64,000 bases of DNA. Source: Micromonospora trifolii. GTDB taxonomy: Bacteria > Actinomycetota > Actinomycetes > Mycobacteriales > Micromonosporaceae. The position numbers were made by a program, and so were the translations under genes. Every line of letters starts with the position of its first letter. Position 1 is the stretch's first letter. Positions 1 to 7,159 of the stretch are shown here, piece by piece. Under the pieces are notes generated by a model, which saw only the letters and a list, made by a program, of their open reading frames with translations, ran no database searches and was not told where the DNA came from. Location: positions 62,001-126,000 of the forward strand of contig NZ_JAKKFD010000008.1 in assembly GCF_022229005.1 (NCBI RefSeq), given 5' to 3'.

Positions 1-18
1 GGTCGGGGTTAGTCGGGG

Positions 19-1428
19 TTAGTCGGTGGTGGGGCGGGTGGTGCGGCGGGCTGCTCGGGTGCGCCGGCTGGTGGCGGTCAGGTCCTCTGCCACTGTTGCT
101 TCGGTGGGACGACCGGCCGGATCCGCCAGGTCTGGGTCCGTACGCGGCGCGGGAACCTGCGGCGCGGCGGTGGCGTCGCCCGGCAGCGAGCCCGTCCGGG
201 GCGTCTGCGATGCAGCGTCGGCCCTTCTGCGCCGCGCTGCGGTTCCGGCCGTCGAAGCTGAGGTTGTGGCCGTCGAGGCGGGGACCGGTGGCTCGGTCTC
301 GGGGACCGGGGCCGGGTCGGCCACCGTGTCCCGTGGCACCGCACTCAGCTCGGCCGAGCGGCCCTGTTCGGCCGGGCGGTTCCGTTCGCTCCGCTCGCCG
401 AGGCGGGCGGCCAGCACTGAACCGCCGATACCGGCGATCACCGCGTACGGGGCGATCAGCTGGGTGGACAACTGCGCTGGGCCCAGCGTCGACCAGTGCG
501 GCAGGGTGGTCAGGTAGGCGAGCGCGACGAGCACCGGGCCCGCCGCTCCGGAGGCGGCCGCACCCACGAGGTGCCCGCCCGAGCGGGCGGATCGCCGGGC
601 GGCCAGTACGCCGATCAGCAGCGCGGGCACCAGTGCCAGCAGCGCGCCGGGCCAGTAGAGCTGGCCGCCGATCCAGTATCTGGCGTGGTCCGGGTCGAAC
701 TGCCAGGTGCCGAGTTGCGCGCCGGTCAGCCCTCGTCCGACGCGTACCCCGTCGATCACGGAGATCACCGCGAGCAGCCAGAGCCAGGCGGCCGTCGCTG
801 TCACATTGGCCGCTGCGGCTCGGGAGCGAAGCGCCCAGATCGCGACGAGGACGCCGATCAGGATGCCCAGCGTCGCCTGTACGGCGGCCGTCCGTTGCGG
901 CGCGCCGGTGTCCGCACCGGTCGCGACGCGCGCGGGTACGGCGATCAACAGCACCGTGACCAGCCCGCCCAGCCCCGCGCCAAGCGCCAGGGCCACCCGG
1001 CGCAGCAGGCCACCTCGGTCGTGGACCGGCGGCTCGACCACCGGTGGTGGCGTGCCCGCCACCTCCGGCCGGGCGGTGTCGACGGCCGATGGAGGCCCGT
1101 CAACCGGGCTCTCGTGCTCCGGTGCCCGATCGCCGAGCTGCGGGCCCTCGCGACGGGCAACACCGTCGGGCGGCGAGATTACGGTCTTCGTCGGGGCGTT
1201 CCGTTGGTGCAGCCGCTGCGCGCAGACCGCGCCGAGGACCGTCGAGCTGGCGGCGAGCCAGGTGGCCCAGGCGAGGCCGTCCGCCCAGGCTGTGTCGGTC
1301 GCACCGGCGTCGGTGGGCGTCCAGGTGATGACGCCGAGCCCGTAGCCGAAGCCCAGTTGTGCGGCACCCGCGCCGGCAGCGACCCCGATCGCCGTCGCGA
1401 TCGACACTCCCCAGCCCTGTCTGGCCAT
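19..1428 (-). CDS. Multi-spanning membrane protein of unknown function
   Basis: Predicted 469-residue integral membrane protein; I do not recognise the family. About eight hydrophobic segments are visible: two near the N-terminus (about residues 8-32 and 50-68), then a hydrophilic Pro/Glu-rich stretch, then a block of about six from residue 142 to 345. The last 120 residues are a disordered Ala/Thr/Pro tail with a basic RRRRAD patch, presumably cytoplasmic. It is transcribed away from the PASTA genes that start 124 bases upstream of its ATG, so the two may share a divergent promoter region. Codon use matches the neighbours. Function unknown; a transporter is not supported by any motif I can see. 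Confidence 0.8.
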   Translation of the reverse strand: MARQGWGVSIATAIGVAAGAGAAQLGFGYGLGVITWTPTDAGATDTAWADGLAWATWLAASSTVLGAVCAQRLHQRNAPTKTVISPPDGVARREGPQLGDRAPEHESPVDGPPSAVDTARPEVAGTPPPVVEPPVHDRGGLLRRVALALGAGLGGLVTVLLIAVPARVATGADTGAPQRTAAVQATLGILIGVLVAIWALRSRAAAANVTATAAWLWLLAVISVIDGVRVGRGLTGAQLGTWQFDPDHARYWIGGQLYWPGALLALVPALLIGVLAARRSARSGGHLVGAAASGAAGPVLVALAYLTTLPHWSTLGPAQLSTQLIAPYAVIAGIGGSVLAARLGERSERNRPAEQGRSAELSAVPRDTVADPAPVPETEPPVPASTATTSASTAGTAARRRRADAASQTPRTGSLPGDATAAPQVPAPRTDPDLADPAGRPTEATVAEDLTATSRRTRAARRTTRPTTD

Positions 1429-1551
1429 GCCGGGCAGCGTAACGTCCCGTCGTCGGCGCGGCGAGTCGCAACGACCCGCCGGTGTGGACCGCCGGTGCGG
1501 GCGGATTGGGCGGCGGGCGGTACGGTCGCCGGTGATGAGGCGGTGGGCGTT

Positions 1552-2232
1552 ATGACGGACACGAACACGGGCCAGCAGAATGCCGCTGGTGGCGGTGCGG
1601 GTCGGGCCAGCGTCGTGCTCGGTGGTGGGTTGGCGGCTGTGCTGCTCGCCGCCGTGGGCGCGACCGGTGGCTGGTTGCTGGCCGGCGAGGACGACGCACC
1701 CTCTGGTGATCCGCTGGCCGTCGCGACCACGGCTGGCGCGTCGACCACCCGGGCCACAGCACCCCGACCGAGCAGCGGGCGGCCGACACCGTCAGCGGTC
1801 CAGACCTCCGCCACCTCGACCAAGGGGGCCGGCCTGACCGTGCCGCCGGTGATCGGCACCGACTTCGAGCAGGCCCGGGACACGCTGCGCAAGCAGCGGC
1901 TGGGTTGGCGGCTGGTCTTCGGTGGCGGCGTCGGCCGTACGGTCGAGAGCACCACACCGGACGTGGGCACCGAGGTCGCCCGGGGGACGACCGTGCAACT
2001 ACAGGTCGCCGGGCCGGCGCCGGCCGCCGAGGTGCCGGACGTGGTCGGCAAGAGCTGCGCGGACGCCGCCGACGAGTTGGTCGACGAGGGCCTCTACCCG
2101 CGCTACGTCAGCGGACGCACTGGGAAGGTCAGCCGGCAGGAGCCCGCCGAGGACGGCCCGGCCCGGTGGAACGACCAGGTCAGCATCTGGTGTGGCTCCG
2201 CCGGCCAGCCGACCACGACACCCACGCCCTGA
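1552..2232 (+). CDS. Membrane-anchored protein with two PASTA domains, no kinase
   Basis: Predicted 226 residues: a short cytoplasmic N-terminus, one transmembrane segment (about 18-43), a Ser/Thr/Pro-rich linker (50-95) and two PASTA domains (about 97-153, starting VPPVIGTDFEQ, and 161-214, starting VPDVVGKSCA). PASTA domains bind muropeptides or beta-lactam-like ligands in PknB kinases and penicillin-binding proteins; here there is no catalytic domain, so the protein is likely an extracytoplasmic wall sensor or scaffold. The second PASTA has two cysteines that could form a disulfide. The ATG at 1552 is preceded by a weak GAGG at 1537; an in-frame GTG at 1543 is a possible alternative. Followed by a second PASTA gene on the same strand. 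Confidence 0.85.
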   Translation: MTDTNTGQQNAAGGGAGRASVVLGGGLAAVLLAAVGATGGWLLAGEDDAPSGDPLAVATTAGASTTRATAPRPSSGRPTPSAVQTSATSTKGAGLTVPPVIGTDFEQARDTLRKQRLGWRLVFGGGVGRTVESTTPDVGTEVARGTTVQLQVAGPAPAAEVPDVVGKSCADAADELVDEGLYPRYVSGRTGKVSRQEPAEDGPARWNDQVSIWCGSAGQPTTTPTP

Positions 2233-2391
2233 TTCCAGACCGGGGGTCGAGCCTCCCGGCGCGTAACCGCCGTCCTGCCTCGCCGGCAGTCGGCGCGACT
2301 CGGCCCGCTGATCCCCACCGATGGCGGTGTGGACGACTAGGTTGGCGGTCGAGGGGCCATGACGCCCGTCCGGTTCGGGAAAGGACGTGCG

Positions 2392-3210
2392 ATGAGCGAC
2401 GACCGCCAGGAGCCTCCCGCCGGCGAGCACGACGACGACCGGACCCGCCCTCTGCCCCCTGCCGCTGACCGGCCGGAGCCGACGCAACCGGCGCCAGCGG
2501 CCGCCGACCCGGACGAGACGGCACCGATCGACGGTACTGTCCCGGCTCGTCCCGACCTGTCGCCCGACCAGACCATGCCGATCGACCGGTCCGCCGGCAC
2601 CCGGCCGGGCCCGCCGGCCGACCGGACGGCGCCGATACCGCCGTCCTGGTCCGGTAGGGCTGAGGTCCGCTCGCCTCGACCGGACGACGCCGGGGGTGAG
2701 TGGTACGTCGAGGAGCAGGGTGGTCGGCGGTGGTGGTCGCCGATCCTCTGGGGCGTACTGGCACTGCTGCTCGCCGGCCTGCTCGGGGGTGCGCTCTGGT
2801 TGGTGCTCGCCCAGCAGGACGACCGGGACGATCGTGGGCCTACCCCGTCCCCTTCGCCGACCAGTGCCCCCAGCGCCCCGCCGACCAGCGCAGCCCCCAC
2901 GTCGGCGGCGCCCACCAGTGAGTCGCCGAGCAGCTCGCCGACCACTGAGGCGCCGGAAGAGGTGCCGGTGCCTCCGATCGTCGGCCTGCCGCAGGCCACC
3001 GCCGAAGGGCTGTTGACTCGGCTCGGTCTGCCCTACCGGGTGGTGTACCGCCCGTCGGAGCTGCCACCGGGGACGGTGGTGGGCACCGAGCCGGAGGCGG
3101 GCACGTCGGTGTCGACCGACGACGAGGTGTTGTTGATCATTTCCCAGGCCCAGCCATCGACCGGTGCGAGCCCGACCACGCCGAGCCCCACTGTGACGAG
3201 CACGTCGTGA
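2392..3210 (+). CDS. Membrane-anchored single-PASTA protein with T-x-P-I repeats
   Basis: Predicted 272 residues. A long hydrophilic, acidic and Pro-rich cytoplasmic region (1-110) is followed by one transmembrane helix (about 116-140), a Ser/Thr/Pro wall-spanning linker (145-188) and one PASTA domain (about 191-252, VPVPPIVGLPQATAEG). The start at 2392 is chosen because AAGGA lies six bases upstream; an ATG at 2359 lacks a good site. The cytoplasmic part repeats a DxT-x-PI pattern (ETAPID, QTMPID, RTAPIP), which could be phosphothreonine sites for the Ser/Thr kinases encoded 14 kb away; that is inference. It ends seven bases before the end of the convergent gene. Confidence 0.85.
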   Translation: MSDDRQEPPAGEHDDDRTRPLPPAADRPEPTQPAPAAADPDETAPIDGTVPARPDLSPDQTMPIDRSAGTRPGPPADRTAPIPPSWSGRAEVRSPRPDDAGGEWYVEEQGGRRWWSPILWGVLALLLAGLLGGALWLVLAQQDDRDDRGPTPSPSPTSAPSAPPTSAAPTSAAPTSESPSSSPTTEAPEEVPVPPIVGLPQATAEGLLTRLGLPYRVVYRPSELPPGTVVGTEPEAGTSVSTDDEVLLIISQAQPSTGASPTTPSPTVTSTS

Positions 3211-3217
3211 CCGCTGG

Positions 3218-3679
3218 TCACCACATCCGGCGGCGGGTGCCGACGAGGCCGATGCCGGCGAGTGAGATGGCGAGGCCGAAGATGCCGGACCAGAAGAGGG
3301 AGCGGCGGATGTCCGTGGCGCTGTGCCCGGCCGGAGCTGCTTCGGTGAGTGCCTGACGGCCTTCGGACTGGCCGCCGGCACCAAGGCCGGACACCGGCCC
3401 GGTCGGGTCGGCGCCACCGGCGTGGTCGGCCGGGGGGCCGGTGTCGACCCAGCCGGGTTCGTCGTGGATCGACCGACCGTCGCCCGTCGGCGGGTCGGAG
3501 TCGAGCACGGTGATCTCCGGTGCGGGCACCGGTGTGGTCAGCCGGGTGGACGACATTGCCGGGTCGCGGACGAGGACCAGGAGTGTCGTCATCGCCCCGA
3601 GGAGGGCGAGGAGTCCGAAGGCGTAGGCGATACGGGAGCGGTGGTGCCGCCGCAGGGCGGGCTGATTGACCATGACCAT
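3218..3679 (-). CDS. Small two-helix membrane protein, unknown
   Basis: Predicted 153 residues with a basic N-terminus, a transmembrane helix at about 19-39 (FGLLALLGAMTTLLVLV), an extracytoplasmic Asp/Pro/Gly-rich loop of about 85 residues, and a second helix near the C-terminus (LFWSGIFGLAISLAGIGLVG) followed by a basic GTRRRMW end. I do not recognise the family. Two ATG codons (3679 and 3673) are possible starts and neither has a strong ribosome site. It converges on the PASTA gene with a seven-base gap. Confidence 0.65.
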   Translation of the reverse strand: MVMVNQPALRRHHRSRIAYAFGLLALLGAMTTLLVLVRDPAMSSTRLTTPVPAPEITVLDSDPPTGDGRSIHDEPGWVDTGPPADHAGGADPTGPVSGLGAGGQSEGRQALTEAAPAGHSATDIRRSLFWSGIFGLAISLAGIGLVGTRRRMW

Positions 3680-3777
3680 CCCAGGGTCAGGGTCCTGGAC
3701 GAGCGGGTGGAACGGTGCCGGGGTGGGCGTACCGATTCTATGGCGACGGCACGCCCACCGGCGGCGGATCGGGTCGG

Positions 3778-4062
3778 TCAGCCCACCCGGAGCGGAGTAC
3801 GCGCGACCGGGCGGCGGGCCCGCACTGTGTGCGGGCGGGGTTCGGGGGCGGCCTGCAGTTGCTGCAACCCTTCCCGCTGGACGAAGATCGACCGTCGGGT
3901 GACCGCGTCGCCCGCGGAGTTCAACTCGTAGCCGTCGAGCCAGAGCCAGCCGTCGTAGGTCGGCCAGTCGAGCACCCGGATCACCCGGAACTTGATCGGC
4001 CTGAGGAACTGGACACTCGCCGCGCGTGTCACGTGCAGTACGTCACCGGTGCGGGGAAGCAC
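3778..4062 (-). CDS. Conserved small hypothetical protein
   Basis: A 94-residue soluble protein starting VLPRTGDVLHV from GTG 4062, chosen because AGGAG sits five bases upstream. The core (about residues 12-60) reads like a small beta-rich domain (FRVIRVLDW, DGWLWLDGYEL) followed by an Arg/Gln-rich tail. The frame stays open upstream to 4356, but there the composition turns Arg/His/Pro-rich and looks non-coding. I recall similar short proteins beside XRE/DUF397 genes in Micromonosporaceae, but cannot confirm that here. No function assigned. Confidence 0.65.
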   Translation of the reverse strand: MLPRTGDVLHVTRAASVQFLRPIKFRVIRVLDWPTYDGWLWLDGYELNSAGDAVTRRSIFVQREGLQQLQAAPEPRPHTVRARRPVARTPLRVG

Positions 4063-4688
4063 ATGGGCTCCTGGGGAGGATCGGCCGGCGGCTGCGCCGG
4101 CGGTGCCTGAACGGGGGACGTCTCGGCCGGTGACGGGGTCGTGCCTCGTGAACCGGTGGTGCGGATGGCAGTGGTCGGGCCGTACCCCGCTGGTGACGTG
4201 CCGCCACCCGACCACCACCCGGTTGCTTCCGGGAACCGCGCCCGCCGCCGCAGCTTGCCGGCTTGCAGCGGCGGGGTCCTTACCCCGGAGCAGGTCGCGT
4301 TGTCGTCGGCCGGGCTCGCGCCGTGTCCGGCTTCCCCGGAGCGGTGGGGTCACCACTCCGAGGGACCGAACGGAGACGCTGAGTGATCCGTGCCATACGG
4401 ACAGAGTGCATCAGGGACGTGCTTCATGCAAGTTGCACGTCGACTTTTGCCGATACGTGAGCGTGTCGCGCGAAAGGCCTATTGAAGCCATCCGCGTCCG
4501 GACGGCAGACTGAGGGCCGGTTTCGCCCGTCGCGGCCGGCCGAGGACCGGCACCACCCCCTTCGTCGCGAACGCTCGCCGGTCGACGGTCGCGCCCCCGG
4601 CGGGTGTCACCCAGTGGCGCGTTACCGGAGGTAGCCCGAGTGGGGTCGAGCAGCCAGCGGCGGGAACCAGTGGCTCACGGGTTGCGCC
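4063..4688. other. Long intergenic region upstream of the XRE regulator
   Basis: 626 bases with no convincing gene. Open frames on either strand (for example 4141-4386 plus) have atypical composition and no good ribosome site. The part from about 4385 to 4500 is less GC-rich than its surroundings, as expected of a promoter region, and holds the TGCAAGTTGCA palindrome described separately. Confidence 0.5.
4427..4437. promoter_or_regulatory. Palindrome TGCAAGTTGCA, candidate operator of the XRE gene
   Basis: TGCAA-G-TTGCA is a perfect 5+1+5 palindrome in the less GC-rich stretch about 250 bases before the XRE-family regulator. HTH proteins of this class commonly bind short palindromes near their own promoters; that this is the operator is inference from position and symmetry only. 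Confidence 0.35.
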
Positions 4689-5570
4689 ATGAGTGAGCGG
4701 CGCAGTCCCACCATCAGACGGCGGCGGCTCGGGGCCGAGTTGCGCCGCCAGCGGGAGTCCGCCGGAATCACCATCGAGGTGGTCGCCGAACAGTTGGAAT
4801 GCTCGGCGTCGAAGGTCTCCCGGATCGAGACCGGGCACACCACTGCCACCCCGCGCGACGTGCGGGACATGCTGCGGATCTACGGGGTGGTCGGCGCCGA
4901 GAGCGACGAGCTCGTGCAGATCGCCCGGGAGGCCCGCCAAAAGGGCTGGTGGCACCCCTACAGCACAGTGCTCGTCGGCGCGTACGTCGGGCTGGAGGCG
5001 GCGGCGAGTTCGATCCGGGCGTACGAACAGCAGGTCGTTCCGGGTCTTCTGGAGACCGAGGAGTACGCCGGGGCCATGATCCGCGCCGCTCGGCCGGACT
5101 TCACCGCCGATCAGGTGCATCAAAGGGTGCGTGTCCGTTTGGGCCGTCAGTCGTTATTGACCCAGGACGATCCGGTCGATCTGTGGGTGGTGCTCGATGA
5201 GGCGGTGGTAAGTCGGCCGGTGGGCGGGGACGAGGTGATGCGCGGCCAGCTCAAGCGGTTGGTCGAGGTGGCCGAGTTGCCGAACGTGACGCTGCAGATC
5301 CTGCCCTTCGAGGTGGGTGCGCATGCCGGCATGGACGGCACGTTCACGATCCTCAGCTTCCCTGAGCCCGGTGATCCGGATGTTGTGTACGCGGAGAACG
5401 CCACGGGTGGGCTCTTCCTCGAGAAGAGCGACGAACTGCAGAAGTACAGCTTCATCTTCGATCACATCCGCGCTGCGGCCATACGTCCGGAGGAGTCCGT
5501 CGCACACATCGCAAAACTGGCAGAGGAGCCGTTGTGGAAATGGCGACCAAAGGGTTCCCCGTGGACCTGA
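4689..5570 (+). CDS. XRE-family regulator with DUF5753 (WhiJ/Scr1-like)
   Basis: Predicted 293-residue DNA-binding protein. The N-terminus (about 10-68) is an XRE helix-turn-helix (LGAELRRQRESAGITIEVVA, then the recognition region SASKVSRIETGHTTATPRD). The rest is DUF5753 (about 95-280; WWHPYSTVLVGAYVGLEAAA, YEQQVVPGLLETEEYAGAMI), the ligand- or partner-binding part of the WhiJ/Scr1-type regulators abundant in actinomycetes. It overlaps the next gene, a DUF397 protein, by 37 bases; such pairs act together in development and antibiotic control in Streptomyces. The partner may modulate DNA binding, by analogy with BldB/WhiJ systems. Start: ATG 4689, with few competing starts. Confidence 0.92.
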   Translation: MSERRSPTIRRRRLGAELRRQRESAGITIEVVAEQLECSASKVSRIETGHTTATPRDVRDMLRIYGVVGAESDELVQIAREARQKGWWHPYSTVLVGAYVGLEAAASSIRAYEQQVVPGLLETEEYAGAMIRAARPDFTADQVHQRVRVRLGRQSLLTQDDPVDLWVVLDEAVVSRPVGGDEVMRGQLKRLVEVAELPNVTLQILPFEVGAHAGMDGTFTILSFPEPGDPDVVYAENATGGLFLEKSDELQKYSFIFDHIRAAAIRPEESVAHIAKLAEEPLWKWRPKGSPWT

Positions 5571-5761
5571 CGCAGGCAGCATGGTTCAAGAGCTCGAAGA
5601 GCGGGCCGAACTGTGACAACTGCGTGGAGGTGGCGTACGTGACGGGGGCGGTCGGAGTGCGGGACTCGAAGGACAAGGCGGGCCCCGCCCTGGTCTTCGC
5701 TCCGGGTGAATGGCACTCCTTCGTTGCCGGCACCCGGGGTGGTGTGTTCGGCGCGGTCTGA
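5534..5761 (+). CDS. DUF397 protein, partner of the XRE regulator
   Basis: 75 residues with the full DUF397 pattern: AAWFKSSKSGPNCDNCVEVA, then VGVRDSKDK, and the final block FAPGEWHSFVAGTRGG. DUF397 proteins are small partners of XRE/DUF5753 regulators in actinobacteria. The GTG at 5534 is preferred over ATG 5540 because GAGGAG lies five bases upstream. The 37-base overlap with the regulator implies translational coupling. A perfect hairpin follows 13 bases after the stop. Confidence 0.92.
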   Translation: MEMATKGFPVDLTQAAWFKSSKSGPNCDNCVEVAYVTGAVGVRDSKDKAGPALVFAPGEWHSFVAGTRGGVFGAV

Positions 5762-5774
5762 CCGACTGGTCAGT

Positions 5775-5808
5775 GAAGTCCCCGTCCGGTTCGCCGGACG
5801 GGGACTTC
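5775..5808. terminator. Perfect 15-bp hairpin with TTCG loop
   Basis: GAAGTCCCCGTCCGG, loop TTCG, then the exact complement. It sits directly after the DUF397 stop and ends the XRE-DUF397 unit. There is no U-tract, as is usual for actinobacterial terminators. Confidence 0.85.
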
Positions 5809-5974
5809 GCCGTGTCCGCGGTAGGCGCGGCTGACTGCCGCGTCGAGGCGGGGGCCGGCGAGGTTCCGTCGGGAATCCCGTCGCCAGAGCGTCCCCGTCT
5901 CGTTGAACCGGTCGGTACGGCGCTGGTCGACGACCCGCCGCACCGACCCGCAACCGAGCGAGTAGGCGAGACGG

Positions 5975-6373
5975 ATGACGACGATCGGTTCAGACAACCT
6001 CACCACCGGTCCGGCAAAGCCGGAGCGGTTCGGTGGCAAGTACCGCGGCGCTCGTCGGGACACGGTTCTGACCGAGGTGGTCTCGAGCGACCAGGAGCTG
6101 AGCGGGCGGGAGGGCGCTTCCGAGACGACGGATCCTCCGCTCTCGCTGCCCTCACTGGACCCGAACCCGCTGATCGAGCCGTCGTTCCCGCCAGCGGGCT
6201 GGCCGATGGAGCCGCCCGAGTCCCTGGCCGACCACCCGTTGCTGCGTGGTCTGCTGATGGAGTTGCCGCCGAAGGGCACGGTGCCCTCGCAGGACTGGCT
6301 GGACCGCTGGTTCGAGGCGACCAGGTCGATCCTGGAGTTGCTATACGTGCAGAGCGCCAGCCGTCCGCGTTGA
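5975..6373 (+). CDS. Hypothetical acidic protein
   Basis: 132 residues: a hydrophilic, disordered first half with a Pro-rich middle (SLPSLDPNPLIEPSFPPAGW), then an ordered C-terminus with a helix-forming DWLDRWFEATRSILELLYVQ. No family recognised; the amphipathic end may contact a partner. The ATG at 5975 has no clear ribosome site. Its last 33 bases overlap the convergent membrane protein. The opposite strand is also open here but gives a Ser/Gly/Arg-rich product without structure, so this strand is preferred. Confidence 0.6.
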   Translation: MTTIGSDNLTTGPAKPERFGGKYRGARRDTVLTEVVSSDQELSGREGASETTDPPLSLPSLDPNPLIEPSFPPAGWPMEPPESLADHPLLRGLLMELPPKGTVPSQDWLDRWFEATRSILELLYVQSASRPR

Positions 6374-6943
6374 CCGTGTGACGGCGGCGGGCTGGGCCCG
6401 CTCCGCGAAGCGGTTGTGACGGAGCGCGTGCCGGACCCCGATGGCGATCACCGCGAGCGCGCCCACTGTGATCGCCGGCCCGGTGACGCCGGGGTCGGCC
6501 CCGAGGTCGGCACCGGCCGCGGCGATCAACGCCGGCACCGTGGCCAGGGCGGTGACCTGTAGTGGCAGCCCGACGAGCGGGTGGGCCGCGGCGGCGCGCA
6601 GACCGTGCGGCGCGGGGGTCGCAGGGGCGCTGGCGAACGCGCCCGCACCGGCCCACAGTCGGCGGATCCGTCGTACCGAGCAGACCGTCGCCACGAGCGC
6701 CGGGCCGGCGGCCAGGGTGAGCCCGGCGGAGGCCCGGTCGACCGGCGCGGTGCCGGCGCTGAGCAGCCCGCCGCCGAGCACGACCGCGGTGAGCGCCACG
6801 CCGGTGAGGGCCAGCATCAGCAACCATCCGGTACGCCGACGCAGCATGCGGGTGTTGCGCAGCCGGGGAAGGCCGTCGGCAACGACGCCGGCGGCCAGCC
6901 AGACGGCGGCGACCGGGAGCAGGATGGTGAGCTGACTCTCCAT
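6341..6943 (-). CDS. Small integral membrane protein, unknown
   Basis: 200 residues with about five hydrophobic helices (ILLPVAAVWLAAGVVADGL at the N-terminus, then WLLMLALTGVALTAVVLGGG, ASAGLTLAAGPALVATVC, PLQVTALATVPALIAAAG, AITVGALAVIAIGVRHAL), joined by short basic loops. Ala/Val/Leu/Gly-rich. No motif suggests a transporter or enzyme. Convergent and slightly overlapping with the hypothetical gene on the plus strand; upstream it diverges from the subtilase gene. Confidence 0.7.
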   Translation of the reverse strand: MESQLTILLPVAAVWLAAGVVADGLPRLRNTRMLRRRTGWLLMLALTGVALTAVVLGGGLLSAGTAPVDRASAGLTLAAGPALVATVCSVRRIRRLWAGAGAFASAPATPAPHGLRAAAAHPLVGLPLQVTALATVPALIAAAGADLGADPGVTGPAITVGALAVIAIGVRHALRHNRFAERAQPAAVTRSTRTAGALHV

Positions 6944-7159
6944 GTTCGAGAGTCTTTCCCGAATCCCGGCGAGGCGAATCCGGGCCTGTCCCCCGTTCGC
7001 CCCGGACGCCGGGCCCGTAGGGGGTCATCACTCGAAGGTATGGCCGTTTCGACATGTTCAACTGCCCGACGGCTGACCTACCCTCAGCTAGATCGGCAAG
7101 TGTCGATTGATGTTGGGACCGGTGGTCACGTTTCGCTGCCGGTCAGAGGGAGGTAGGAG

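Noticed and set aside
496-1551. Long plus-strand open frame upstream of the first PASTA gene
   Set aside because: Arg/Gly/Pro-rich translation antisense to the membrane protein gene; only the part after ATG 1552 has the two PASTA domains and a membrane helix.
4141-4386. Plus-strand open frame in the region before the XRE gene
   Set aside because: No ribosome site, composition unlike coding neighbours and no recognisable motif.
4689-5761. Calling the XRE-DUF397 pair a toxin-antitoxin system
   Set aside because: DUF397 has no known toxin fold and the pair matches regulator/partner systems; nothing in the sequence supports toxicity.
5770-6279. Minus-strand alternative to the gene at 5975
   Set aside because: Ser/Gly/Arg-rich product without hydrophobic core; the plus-strand product has a folded-looking C-terminus.
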